This document shows, in pieces, positions 8,915 through 17,190 of a stretch of 33,427 nucleotides of DNA. The position numbers and the translations under genes are program-made. Source of the DNA: Bacteroidia bacterium. GTDB taxonomy: Bacteria > Bacteroidota > Bacteroidia > Flavobacteriales_E > Vicingaceae. Each line of letters starts with the position of its first letter. The first letter of the stretch is position 1. The stretch spans positions 1-33,427 of the forward strand of contig JAUHYR010000026.1 of NCBI GenBank assembly GCA_030426475.1. Direction: 5' to 3'. Below the pieces are notes generated by a model, which saw nothing but the letters and a program-made list of their open reading frames with translations, was not told where the DNA came from and made no database searches.

Positions 8915-11141
8915 TTTTACTTGATTTTAAGTTGTTTGAAAAATTAATTTTTAAATTAATTGAAATGTTTCTTCCCATATTTAATAAACCAAAGTTTTTA
9001 AACCTTGACATGTGGTCGTAGTACGCTTCGTTTAATAAATTATTTGCAGAAACATTAATAGAGTAATTTGTTTTCTTTCTTTTTAATGTAGCTCCAATAC
9101 CGGCATTTAATAGATTATATGAAGGAGTGGTATTTTCTTCGGAGTTTATAAGATTTTGTTCTAAAACAAAATCATTATTGATAAAACAGTACCATGATGA
9201 TTCACCGGATTTCCGGTTATACCTAATTTCCGGTTTTATTTTTTGAGCCGGCATATAAGGAAGGTATTCGCCATTATATAATCTTCCTATTAATTCAGAG
9301 TAGCTGGCTGAAACCTCAAACTCTTTAGAAGGTTTTATTTTGATAGTACTTTCGCTTCCGTATAGCTGAGCATCATATTGCTTAAATCGATAAATGGGGA
9401 AACCAAACCACTCTTCTGATGTAGGTTCAAGGTAAATATAACCGTTGAAATGATTGTAAAAACCTGATACACTAAATTCCAAAAATTTTCCAAAATGATA
9501 AATACTAATGTCTCCATTAATATTTTGTTCATTTTTCATATCAGGATCTCCAATTTCATAGGTATAAATTCCTTCATGCAAACCATTGGAAGAAAGTTCA
9601 GCAAGGTTAGGAGATCTAACTCCGGTGGATAGATTTACTTTAATATTCCATTTATCGTTAGGAAGGTAGCTTGTGCCCAACATTCCATTATAAAACGGAC
9701 GAATCTGCTCAAATGGCGATATGTCTTTTTCAGCAGAATTTACGGTTTTGGTTTCAAGTGTTTTTATATATCTTGTTCCAACACCTAAGCCGTATTCAAA
9801 TATAATTTTCTCTGATAAATGTTTGAGATAAGCTGAAACTGCAGATTCTGCTATCCAGGCATCAGGTACTATTTTTCGTTTCCCATAATTGGTGTTATTT
9901 TCAACACTACCATTATTAGCAACTACCAGAAAAAGTTTTTTCCCCAGTATTTTTTTCCACTTTAAAGCATATTGACCTGTTATTAAGTGCATGATTAAAC
10001 TTAATTCAGCTCCACCCTCATCTTCTGCTCTGAGGTTAGATTGAAAGCCGGCATTTAATTGCAATTTTGAGTTTCTCAGTTGGATATGATTGATAGAGGA
10101 TAGCATATTCAATAAAACAATATGATGTGGTCCTGACATTTCTCTACTCCATCTGGCATCTGGCTCAAAAAAGCTATTAAACCCTGCAAAAACAAACCCA
10201 AAATTATTGTATGAAAAGTGGTAATGGTTTTCTGATTTCCATTTCTTTCTTTGAAAACCATAAGTACTTTTTAAATAATAACCATTAAAGCGGCTATTTA
10301 GCACTCTATTATTATTGCCATCAGAGTAGTCTGCATGGTTGTCAGCAGCTACTCTCAATCTGTACCATTTCTTACCATAATTAGCTTTTGTAGCAAGTTG
10401 TATAGTGCCTCCTAAAGTGTTTGAGTGGGCTTTTACACTAGCTTCCGTCTCAGATGTGCCTTTTTTTGGTGGTGTTTCTTCTATAATGTTTATTACTCCA
10501 CCAATTGCATCCGTTCCGTATAGCATTGATAAAGGTCCTTTTATAACTTCTGCTCTAGATATTCCAATATCAGATAATCCAAGCCCATGTTCATCTTGCC
10601 ATTGCTGATTATCAAACCTTAAACCAGAAAAAAGCACTAATATTCTATTACCATATAATCCTCTGATTACAGGCTTTGATATACCTATTCCGGTACTAAG
10701 CTGGCTTACGCCAGGAACTCTGGAGAGAGCATCAGTAATGTTAAACGAACCTAGTTGTTCTATCTCTTTTAAATGCAACGGCTCAATATGAAGACTCGTT
10801 TGACGGCTGATATCATCTTGATATGATGAAACCACTACTTCATCAAGTAAGTTTTCTGACATCGAAAGTTGAATATTAAATCCGGTTTCTTTCAACTTTT
10901 CATAACTGGCTGTCAAAGCTTCATAGCCAAACAATCTAATATTAATAGAGTCAAGACCCTTGAATTCTGATATGTCTGCTTGTCCATTACTATTAGTAAC
11001 AACCAAAATCTTAGAGTCCGAACTTGAAATGGTTACCATTTCAAGTGGAATTCTTTCAGATTTGTCAGTAATTGTAATTACTTGAGAGTAGCCGTTTAAC
11101 AAAGTCCCCATACATAATAGCCAAGCTATTACTCTTATCAT
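8898..11141 (-). CDS. TonB-dependent outer-membrane receptor (ZnuD/metal-chelate-like)
   Basis: 747 residues: signal peptide (about 1-19), a carboxypeptidase-regulatory-like domain (about 20-95), a plug domain (about 115-225; FNITDALSRVPGVSQ, PVIRGLYGNRILVLFSG, EVIKGPLSMLYGTDAIGGVIN) and a 22-strand-type barrel. The near-terminal YLPYMPAQKIKPEIRY and the final NINLKINF-type strands are characteristic. The overall look, especially YLPYMPA and the DDxGHG-like QDEHGLGLSDIG, resembles zinc or heme/cobalamin receptors such as ZnuD; the ligand is not proven. After the last strand comes a charged 12-residue tail overlapping the lipoprotein gene. It follows a 177-residue membrane protein gene in one leftward unit. 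Confidence 0.9.
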   Translation of the reverse strand: MIRVIAWLLCMGTLLNGYSQVITITDKSERIPLEMVTISSSDSKILVVTNSNGQADISEFKGLDSINIRLFGYEALTASYEKLKETGFNIQLSMSENLLDEVVVSSYQDDISRQTSLHIEPLHLKEIEQLGSFNITDALSRVPGVSQLSTGIGISKPVIRGLYGNRILVLFSGLRFDNQQWQDEHGLGLSDIGISRAEVIKGPLSMLYGTDAIGGVINIIEETPPKKGTSETEASVKAHSNTLGGTIQLATKANYGKKWYRLRVAADNHADYSDGNNNRVLNSRFNGYYLKSTYGFQRKKWKSENHYHFSYNNFGFVFAGFNSFFEPDARWSREMSGPHHIVLLNMLSSINHIQLRNSKLQLNAGFQSNLRAEDEGGAELSLIMHLITGQYALKWKKILGKKLFLVVANNGSVENNTNYGKRKIVPDAWIAESAVSAYLKHLSEKIIFEYGLGVGTRYIKTLETKTVNSAEKDISPFEQIRPFYNGMLGTSYLPNDKWNIKVNLSTGVRSPNLAELSSNGLHEGIYTYEIGDPDMKNEQNINGDISIYHFGKFLEFSVSGFYNHFNGYIYLEPTSEEWFGFPIYRFKQYDAQLYGSESTIKIKPSKEFEVSASYSELIGRLYNGEYLPYMPAQKIKPEIRYNRKSGESSWYCFINNDFVLEQNLINSEENTTPSYNLLNAGIGATLKRKKTNYSINVSANNLLNEAYYDHMSRFKNFGLLNMGRNISINLKINFSNNLKSSKNENKN

Positions 11142-11200
11142 TTTTATTGTAATTAATGGGAAACGAAACCCTTTTACTTTTAAAGGGCTTATTGGCTAAT

Positions 11201-11734
11201 TTATAAAATGATATTGGGAGGTGGTGTGGGAGGAGAAGATGATAGCGATGAGTAATTAACAATGTAACTAAAGTTATTTTTAGCTATGAATTCTTCAGTA
11301 TAATTCTGTTCCTCATTTGTTTGATGGAAAAGTGATTTATAAAAATTTAAAAACCGTTGTTGGTTTTTCTTATTGTCAGGATTATTGTCTAGCATAAATG
11401 CTAAAATGCTTTTTAAGCGTTTTTCAAGCTTAGTTTCTTTATGGTCCCACCAACACCAAAAAGATATACTATCACCTTTAGTTTCTGTATCTACAATATC
11501 ATACATTTGGTTTCTAAATTCAAACTCTTTACCGTGTTTCCACTTTAGTTTGGTTTGAGATTCTTGTATTGAAAATTTTAGTAGGACTAAGTCACTTTTC
11601 TCTATACCCGCAATTATCTGGTGCTTAATTTCCTTTTTGAGAATAGATTTTTTATGCTGTACAATGAAATAAGCAGTTACAATTGGTAATGCTAAAGAGC
11701 AAAACAAAACTATGGCGGTAATTTTACCTTTCAA
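11201..11734 (-). CDS. Small membrane-anchored protein of unknown function with Pro-rich tail
   Basis: 177 residues. An N-terminal membrane helix (about 5-25) is followed by KKSILKKEIKHQI and a soluble part that starts with a beta-rich segment (VLLKFSIQESQTKLKWKHG, EFEFRNQMYDIVD) and a WCWWDHKE motif. It ends in an Ser/Pro-rich tail, SSSPPTPPPNIIL. I do not recognise a named domain. It is the first gene of a unit with the TonB-dependent receptor and lipoprotein (59-base gap), and proteins of this look occur next to metal-related receptors in Bacteroidota, so a link to uptake of a metal or metal chelate is a guess from context. Confidence 0.65.
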   Translation of the reverse strand: MKGKITAIVLFCSLALPIVTAYFIVQHKKSILKKEIKHQIIAGIEKSDLVLLKFSIQESQTKLKWKHGKEFEFRNQMYDIVDTETKGDSISFWCWWDHKETKLEKRLKSILAFMLDNNPDNKKNQQRFLNFYKSLFHQTNEEQNYTEEFIAKNNFSYIVNYSSLSSSPPTPPPNIIL

Positions 11735-11762
11735 TTTTTCTGTTTTAATTCTAAAACTATTA

Positions 11763-11770
11763 CAAAATTA
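11763..11770 (-). promoter_or_regulatory. Putative -7 promoter box for the receptor unit (TAATTTTG)
   Basis: Read on the minus strand, an exact TAnnTTTG match ending about 28 bases before the ATG at 11734. This would be the promoter of the three-gene receptor unit. No convincing -33 element. Confidence 0.45.
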
Positions 11771-11805
11771 CGCATTTTGTATTAATAGAAGATTGAATAA
11801 GTACT

Positions 11806-13062
11806 TTACCCAAATTTAATAGATTTTACAGGAGAGATTGTACTTATGATAAATGAAGGTATGAGTAAGATTAAAAAGCTCAATAAAACTGTACCGACAT
11901 TTATATAAAGAATCATTGTCCAATCAAATTTTACAGGTACAAATTCAATGTAGTAGCTTTCTGGATTAAGAGGAATTAGTTGAAATTGATACTGTAAAAA
12001 GCAGAGTAAAAGACCTGCTAAATTTCCATAAATTAAACCTTTTATAAGTAAATAGAGTGCATTGAAAATGAAAACCATTCTTATTTTTCTATTGGGTGTT
12101 CCTAATGCTTTTAAAATACCAATCATGTTTGTTCTTTCCAGTATAAGTATAAGTAGTGCTGAAATGATATTTATAGCAGCAACTACAAGCATTAAGATAA
12201 TGATAAATTGTACGTTATAGTCCAAAAGCCCTAACCAGTTAAAAATATCCGGGTAATTATCTACTATGGTTGTAGTGCTTAGGTTGTAACCTATTTCTGA
12301 GCTGTAAATAATTTCATCTAGCTGATATAAATCTGAAAAATCATTTATTAAAACTTCAAATCCGCTAATCAGGTTTTCATCCCAATTGTTTAACTTTTGA
12401 ATGATATTTAACTTGGTAAAAACTACCTTGCTATCAAAATTATTACCGCCCATACCTGAACTATAAATGCCGGAAATTTCAAACATTCTTTTAAGCTCAT
12501 TCCCTTGTTCATCCATATATACGGAAAGAATTTTATCTCCCGCTTTTAAACTTAGTTTATCTGCAATTACTTTAGATAAAATAATTGGGTATTCGGAAGA
12601 GCTATTTTTAAAAGTATTTCCTTCAATAATTTTACTTTCTAAAAAACTCCAATCAAAATCATCTCCAATGCCTTTAAAAAGTGCTCCCTGAATTCTTTCT
12701 TTTGTTTTTAAAATTCCCGGCTTTACCGCAAATTGTTGGATGTGTTTTACTCCATCTATATTAGTTATTGTTGAATAAAAATCTTGATTTTTGTCAATTG
12801 GTTTTGGTTCAATACTGTTTTGTGAATCAAAAGAAGTGATTTGAATGTGTGAGCCAAAGCCCACAATTTTGTTTTGAATTTCTGATTGAAAACCGTTTAC
12901 TATACAAACAGCAGCAATCATTATTGCAAGCCCTAAAGCAATAGCAGTAACCGAAATATTGATAATAGGTCTGGTATAAGAATCAATATTTTCTTTACTG
13001 GTGATAAGTTTTTTGCTTATAAAAAGGGCTAACTGCAAATTGGTTTTATTTTTGTGTACCAC
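11806..13062 (-). CDS. FtsX/LolC-type ABC transporter permease
   Basis: About 410-418 residues with the four-helix MacB/LolC layout: TM1 at about 30-55 (AIALGLAIMIAAVCIVNGF), a large periplasmic domain, then three helices at about 280-310, 328-355 and 380-410. The segment RTNMIGILKALGTPNRKIRMVF is the signature FtsX-like loop. LolC/E proteins extract lipoproteins from the inner membrane; other members handle peptides or antibiotics. No cognate ATPase gene is in the window. The open frame starts with GTG at 13062, but a promoter-like box overlaps that codon, so TTG at 13038 (MQLALFISKK) is a strong alternative. The gene is back to back with the NamZ gene, 17 bases apart. Confidence 0.88.
   Translation of the reverse strand: MVHKNKTNLQLALFISKKLITSKENIDSYTRPIINISVTAIALGLAIMIAAVCIVNGFQSEIQNKIVGFGSHIQITSFDSQNSIEPKPIDKNQDFYSTITNIDGVKHIQQFAVKPGILKTKERIQGALFKGIGDDFDWSFLESKIIEGNTFKNSSSEYPIILSKVIADKLSLKAGDKILSVYMDEQGNELKRMFEISGIYSSGMGGNNFDSKVVFTKLNIIQKLNNWDENLISGFEVLINDFSDLYQLDEIIYSSEIGYNLSTTTIVDNYPDIFNWLGLLDYNVQFIIILMLVVAAINIISALLILILERTNMIGILKALGTPNRKIRMVFIFNALYLLIKGLIYGNLAGLLLCFLQYQFQLIPLNPESYYIEFVPVKFDWTMILYINVGTVLLSFLILLIPSFIISTISPVKSIKFG
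13047..13054 (+). promoter_or_regulatory. Putative -7 promoter box for the NamZ-type gene (TATTTTTG)
   Basis: Exact TAnnTTTG match ending 25 bases before the ATG at 13080. It falls inside the first codons of the divergent FtsX-type gene, so the two genes' control regions overlap. Confidence 0.45.
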
Positions 13063-13069
13063 AAATGTA
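13062..13069 (-). promoter_or_regulatory. Putative -7 promoter box for the FtsX-type gene (TACATTTG)
   Basis: Exact TAnnTTTG match on the minus strand. It overlaps the GTG codon at 13062, so a transcript from here could not include that codon and would favour the TTG start at 13038. Confidence 0.4.
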
Positions 13070-13079
13070 AATAAAACGA

Positions 13080-14255
13080 ATGCTAAACATATTCACTAAA
13101 CCCATTTATCTACTTTTCTTTTTTTCTTTTACTACTAAAATAGTTTCTTCACAGGTTGTAGTGGGAGCGGAGCAAACTGAAAAATATCTACCACTATTAA
13201 AAGATAAAAGGGTTGGTGTTATTGCTAATCACACTGCTTTTATTAAGAACACCCATTTAGTGGATAGTCTTTTAAAATTAGGTGTGAATGTGGTAAAAGT
13301 ATATAGTCCGGAGCATGGTTTTAGAGGTACTGCAAATGCGGGAGAAAAGGTTAGTAATCAAAAAGATGAAGCTACCGGGTTACCCATTATTTCTTTGTAT
13401 GGAAAAAACAAAAAACCAACAGCGGAGCAAATTAAAGATGTTGACTTACTTATTTTTGATATACAAGATGTGGGTGTTAGGTTTTACACCTATATTTCAA
13501 CAATGACTTATTGTATGGAGGCTGCAGCGGAAGACAATAAGGAATTTATTGTTTTAGACAGACCGAATCCCAATGGACATTTTGTTGATGGGCCAATTTT
13601 AGAAAAAGAATATTCATCATTTATTGGATTACATGAAGTGCCCATTGCTCATGGCATGACAGTTGGAGAATACGCTCAAATGGTAAACGGAGAAGGCTGG
13701 TTGTCAAACGGAGTAAAATGTAAGCTTTCTGTAATATCATGTAATAAATACAATCACTCTACTAAATATAATTTGCCAATAAAGCCTTCTCCTAATTTGC
13801 CAAACATGTCCAGTGTTTATTTGTATCCATCGGTATGTCTTTTTGAAGGAACTGCTATTAGTGTGGGTAGAGGAACTGATAAACCATTTCAGGTAATTGG
13901 TCACCCAAGCTTAAAATCCGAAAAGTATTTATTTACTCCAAAGCCCAATGAAGGAGCAAAAGAACCAAAGTTAAACGGTAAAACCTGTTATGGCTTTGAC
14001 TTGAGTAATTTTGGAGAAGTGATTATGCCCGATTATGGAAAGATTTATTTATTTTGGTTAATTAACATATACAACGAGTTTCCTGATAAAGGCAACTTTT
14101 TTACTTCATCATTTAATTTGTTGGCCGGAAGTGATAAACTTAGACAGCAAATCATAAGCGGTAAAACTGAAGCTGAAATTCGTGATTCTTGGCAAGAAGG
14201 GTTGAATTCGTTTAAGCAGATAAGGAAAAAATATCTGTTATACGATGATTTCTAA
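13080..14255 (+). CDS. namZ: NamZ-type exo-beta-N-acetylmuramidase (DUF1343)
   Basis: 391 residues with an N-terminal signal peptide (YLLFFFSFTTKIVSSQ). It shows DUF1343/GH171 signatures: RVGVIANHTAF, VYSPEHGFRG (family catalytic Glu, here about residue 78), DIQDVGVRFYTYISTM, VLDRPNPNG and SVGRGTDKPFQ. Characterised family members release terminal N-acetylmuramic acid from peptidoglycan fragments. This suggests periplasmic turnover or recycling of wall material. The start is the first ATG, 25 bases beyond a promoter-like box. Neighbouring peptidoglycan genes (Ddl, PASTA) fit, but substrate specificity is inferred from the family. Confidence 0.9.
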   Translation: MLNIFTKPIYLLFFFSFTTKIVSSQVVVGAEQTEKYLPLLKDKRVGVIANHTAFIKNTHLVDSLLKLGVNVVKVYSPEHGFRGTANAGEKVSNQKDEATGLPIISLYGKNKKPTAEQIKDVDLLIFDIQDVGVRFYTYISTMTYCMEAAAEDNKEFIVLDRPNPNGHFVDGPILEKEYSSFIGLHEVPIAHGMTVGEYAQMVNGEGWLSNGVKCKLSVISCNKYNHSTKYNLPIKPSPNLPNMSSVYLYPSVCLFEGTAISVGRGTDKPFQVIGHPSLKSEKYLFTPKPNEGAKEPKLNGKTCYGFDLSNFGEVIMPDYGKIYLFWLINIYNEFPDKGNFFTSSFNLLAGSDKLRQQIISGKTEAEIRDSWQEGLNSFKQIRKKYLLYDDF

Positions 14256-14279
14256 CAAACTCTTTTTCAGCGTGTACTA

Positions 14280-14298
14280 TCTACACATAATGTGTAGA
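14280..14298. repeat. Short palindrome between the NamZ and nitroreductase genes
   Basis: TCTACACA and TGTGTAGA form an 8-bp inverted repeat around TAA. There is no following T-run, so it is not a convincing terminator; it could be an operator or a weak transcript-end structure. The rest of the 150-base gap shows no exact promoter box. Confidence 0.4.
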
Positions 14299-14406
14299 AC
14301 AGACTAACCAATTTCTTTATATTTATTATTCATAAATAGCTATTAATCAGTAATTTATTTTAATGGTATGATGTTTTCTGTTTTTTTAAGTAAAAACTTA
14401 CTAAAA

Positions 14407-15024
14407 ATGGAATTAGTTGAAACAAAAGAAGAAACAAAACTATTAACTAAAAAGCAGTTTGAAGAGTTGCAGGAAAAGAGATGGAGTCCCAGAACTTTTA
14501 AGGATGAAGAGATTTCTCACGATAAGATTCTTCAAATATTTGATGCGGGAAGAAAAGTCCCGTCAAGCTACAATGAGCAACCTTGGTATTTTTTACTATT
14601 ATCTAAAGATGATGAAAACTATCAAAAGTTATTTGGTTGTATGGTTGAATTTAATCAATCATGGGCAGGGAATGCGCACTATTTAGCGGTGTCTTTTGGT
14701 AAGAAATATTTTTCAAGAGATAAATCAGAAAAAAAACCAAACCGGCATTATATGCATGATGTGGGTGCATTTATGTATGGAGCTACATTAATGGCAACAA
14801 CAATGGATTTATATATCCATCAAATGGCTGGATTTTCACCGAAAAAGATAACAGAAAAATTTTCAATACCATCTGATTATGAGCCAATAAGCATGTTTGT
14901 AATTGGGGAATTAGGTGATGGTACTGATTTAACTCCTGAATTGACAGAAAAGGAAAGTCCTTACTCACCGAGAAAACCATTAAATGATTTCCTTTTTTCT
15001 AATGAATGGAAAAATCCTTTTTAA
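14407..15024 (+). CDS. Nitroreductase-family FMN-dependent oxidoreductase
   Basis: 205 residues from the ATG at 14407 (MELVETKEE); the frame extends upstream to 14368, but that part looks non-coding. Motifs of the nitroreductase fold: KRWSPRTFKDEEIS near the start, AGRKVPSSYNEQPWYFLLLS (FMN phosphate and ring contacts) and the hydrophobic dimer-core segment HDVGAFMYGATLMATTM. The family uses FMN and NAD(P)H to reduce nitro compounds, quinones or other small substrates in the cytoplasm. Followed after 21 bases by a small conserved protein gene, probably in one transcript. The natural substrate cannot be deduced. Confidence 0.9.
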   Translation: MELVETKEETKLLTKKQFEELQEKRWSPRTFKDEEISHDKILQIFDAGRKVPSSYNEQPWYFLLLSKDDENYQKLFGCMVEFNQSWAGNAHYLAVSFGKKYFSRDKSEKKPNRHYMHDVGAFMYGATLMATTMDLYIHQMAGFSPKKITEKFSIPSDYEPISMFVIGELGDGTDLTPELTEKESPYSPRKPLNDFLFSNEWKNPF

Positions 15025-15045
15025 TAATAATTTAAAACAAAAAAT

Positions 15046-15366
15046 ATGGAAACTAAGAATAATAGATATGCGACACTTACTGAAGCAACAGAAAAGTTAA
15101 AAGAAAGAGGATTTACTCATAACTTTGAAGTGGATAAAGAAGGTCATCTTAAGGATGAAGATGGAAATGTGTTTTTTGTAGCACAAGTTCAGTTGGAAGA
15201 GTTTCACCGGTTTGAAGGAATGACCGATCCCGGAGATACTTCTATTGTATATGCTTTAAAAACAGATTCCGGAGGTAAGGGAATTGTTATTGATGCTTAT
15301 GGAGCAGATGCCTCTAAACGTACAACCGATTTTTTAAATAAAATAGAACAACATCAGTATCAGTAG
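15046..15366 (+). CDS. Small conserved Bacteroidota protein of unknown function
   Basis: 106 residues, soluble, without signal peptide or membrane helix. The pattern LTEATEKLKERGFTHNF, VQLEEFHRFEGMTDPGDTS and VYALKTDSGGKGIVIDAYG matches short proteins I recall as common in Bacteroidota; some databases label them phosphoribosylpyrophosphate synthetase, but the protein is far too short to be that enzyme and shows no PRPP-binding loop. It lies between the nitroreductase and the mechanosensitive channel genes (gaps of 21 and 19 bases), suggesting a small stress-type operon. Function unknown. Confidence 0.75.
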   Translation: METKNNRYATLTEATEKLKERGFTHNFEVDKEGHLKDEDGNVFFVAQVQLEEFHRFEGMTDPGDTSIVYALKTDSGGKGIVIDAYGADASKRTTDFLNKIEQHQYQ

Positions 15367-15385
15367 ATATAGCTAGCTTTTTAAA

Positions 15386-16284
15386 ATGGAATTTATAAAT
15401 ACAGTTAGAGATAGGTTAATTGATTATTGGGAGTTGTTTTTAATGAGCATTCCCAAGATTGCTATAGCTATTTTAATTATTTGTGGATTTACTTTAATAG
15501 CTGTGTTTGTGGCTAAGATTTGGAAAGAAAGGCTATCTGGACAAAGTGTAGAAAACAAACTGGTTATAAACTATATTATTAAGCTAGTAAAGGTGCTGAT
15601 AATATTGTCGGGAATAATTTTAGGGCTTCATACCTTAGGTTTTAGTGGTATTGCCGGAGGATTGCTTGCCGGAGCAGGCGTTGGAGTTATTATATTAGGT
15701 TTTGCATTTAAAGAAATTGGTGAGAATTTTATAGCTGGTGTTATTTTAGTATTTGATAGGCCATTTAACATTGGTGATATTGTTACTATTAATGGTAATA
15801 TGGGTAAAGTGGTTAATCTTTTGTTTCGTTCGCTTCATATTAAAACATTAGACGGAAAGGATGTATATATACCCAATTCAAAGGACATTAATAGCGCGAA
15901 CTATATAATCATACACAAGATGGCTTTTTACGGCATGAGTTTATTATTGGTATTGATTATAACGATGATATTGAGCTTGCAAAAAAGGTAGCATTAATGG
16001 CTATTAACCAAAATCCGAAAGTTCTTAAAAATGAAAAATCACAAGTATTGGTAGATAGTTTTGGTACTAATTCGGTTAATTTAAAAGTATTGTTTTGGGT
16101 GTTAACAAAGGACTATAAGGTATCTGCAAATGCCATTAAAAGTGAGGTAATGAAAGATGTGAAAAATATGCTTCAGGCAAATGAAATTGGATTACCTGCC
16201 AATATTCAGGAAATAAAGATGTATAATAAAAAAGAGCCTATTTTAGTTAGGCTCTTTCAAGAGAATTCTTCTAAAAAAGAATAG
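15386..16284 (+). pseudogene. mscS: MscS-type mechanosensitive channel split by a two-base frameshift
   Basis: The first frame (15386-15991) encodes three membrane helices (about 20-42, 62-86 and 90-118), the pore-lining Gly/Ala helix AGGLLAGAGVGVIILGFAF and the start of the beta domain (FDRPFNIGDIVTING, DVYIPNSKDINSANY). It then runs into nonsense residues. The frame +2 bases on continues the family sequence exactly (NHTQDGFLRHEFIIGIDYND, LAKKVALMAINQNPKVL) to the stop at 16284, through 15997-16284. Removing one TA from TATATA at about 15902-15907 restores a normal 298-residue protein, which identifies the break. MscS channels release solutes on hypo-osmotic shock. Either the gene is newly broken, variable, or the read has an error. 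Confidence 0.9.
16231..16257 (-). terminator. Terminator of the leftward SPOR operon, inside the mscS 3' end
   Basis: Perfect 10-bp stem, AAAGAGCCTA and TAGGCTCTTT, with a seven-base loop. On the minus strand it is followed by CTTTTTTATTAT, a good U-tract, 30 bases after the stop of the small secreted-protein gene. It lies within mscS codons near the C-terminus. Confidence 0.8.
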
Positions 16285-16286
16285 AA

Positions 16287-16652
16287 TTATTTTATAGTTA
16301 CTTCAATGTTGTTTCCCGGTATAGCGTTTCCAACAGGGTCAATTAACAATACATTTTCAAAAGTAATTTTATCTCCGGCTTTTTTAGACTTTATACTTTT
16401 GATTACTTCGTCATTAAACTTAGCTAACTCTACTTCAATTTTTGTTTTACCATCGGAGTAAACAAAGCTTTGTAGCATATATGTTTTATCTGTTACAGAT
16501 AACTTACCTGCGTTTACTAAGTCATTTACGCTTAGTATTACCGTAGCATTGTTTTTTGTATCGTCTGTAATGTATGCTTTTACATCATTTGATGTTTGTG
16601 CAACTGCAACAGAAGAAATAATGATGCTTAAAATGAATAATATCTTTCTCAT
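16287..16652 (-). CDS. Small secreted protein resembling a GldM C-terminal domain
   Basis: 121 residues with a signal peptide (ILFILSIIISSVAVAQ). The mature part (about 100 residues) has the spacing of a GldM C-terminal repeat: VNDLVNAGKLSV, then YMLQSFVYSDG, then KSIKSKKAGDKITFENVLLI and DPVGNAIPG ending in a beta-strand. GldM is the periplasmic shaft of the type IX secretion and gliding motor, but this protein has no transmembrane anchor or the other three GldM domains. Similarity is pattern-based and not certain. It is the last gene of a leftward operon; start and upstream stop overlap (ATGA). Confidence 0.6.
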   Translation of the reverse strand: MRKILFILSIIISSVAVAQTSNDVKAYITDDTKNNATVILSVNDLVNAGKLSVTDKTYMLQSFVYSDGKTKIEVELAKFNDEVIKSIKSKKAGDKITFENVLLIDPVGNAIPGNNIEVTIK

Positions 16653-17188
16653 AGTTTTTTCGTTTTAGCAAACTTAAGCAAAAAAATGTAAATCATACAA
16701 GGAATTCCTACCCAAATTATTTCACTTTTTATAACCCTTAAACCCCATTTGCTCAAAAAGTTACTAACTCCAATTGGAGAAACTTGTATTGGTCGCCAGG
16801 GAAAAAAGTATCTGGAATTTTCAAAAGGAGCAAAAAAGGCAACTCCTTTTCCACCGGAAGTCATGGCATCTAGTATAGCGTGAGATATAGTGGCTAAAAA
16901 GAAGTACAGAAACAATAACCACCACTTTTTTGATGAAAACCTTACTTTACTATAAAAACACACATTAATAATTACAGCTAATAAAACAGCAAAAAATATG
17001 GAATGAGTAAAACCTCTGTGGCCAAATAAATGTTCGTAAGGAATTCCAAACTTAAAGGCTAAAACATCAGCATCTGGTAGAATGGAGCATATAATTCCCA
17101 ACAAAATAAACTTAGCGGAAGTAAATGTTTTGGAGTATGTTTTTCCAATAGCAAACGCAACAAGGGCATGTGAAAAAGCAGATGCCAA
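16649..17188 (-). CDS. YdjM/DUF457-type membrane-bound metal-dependent hydrolase
   Basis: 179 residues, four or five membrane segments. Metal-ligand-like motifs sit at membrane boundaries: SHALVAFAIG (His 7), SILPDADVLAF (Asp 39 and 41), LFGHRGFTHSIFF (His 57 and 62) and a later SHAILDAMTSGGKGV. These are the hallmark of the LexA-regulated YdjM/DUF457 family, whose substrate is not established. It follows the TPR-SPOR gene by two bases and overlaps the GldM-like gene by four, so it is clearly within the operon. Confidence 0.85.
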   Translation of the reverse strand: MASAFSHALVAFAIGKTYSKTFTSAKFILLGIICSILPDADVLAFKFGIPYEHLFGHRGFTHSIFFAVLLAVIINVCFYSKVRFSSKKWWLLFLYFFLATISHAILDAMTSGGKGVAFFAPFENSRYFFPWRPIQVSPIGVSNFLSKWGLRVIKSEIIWVGIPCMIYIFLLKFAKTKKL

Positions 17189-17190
17189 GA

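Noticed and set aside
11065-11262. 65-codon minus-strand frame spanning the gap between the membrane protein and receptor genes
   Set aside because: It overlaps both genes out of frame and has no recognisable content.
15386-16284. Programmed frameshift in mscS
   Set aside because: No slippery heptamer or downstream structure is seen at the site; an extra TA in a TA run explains the shift more simply.
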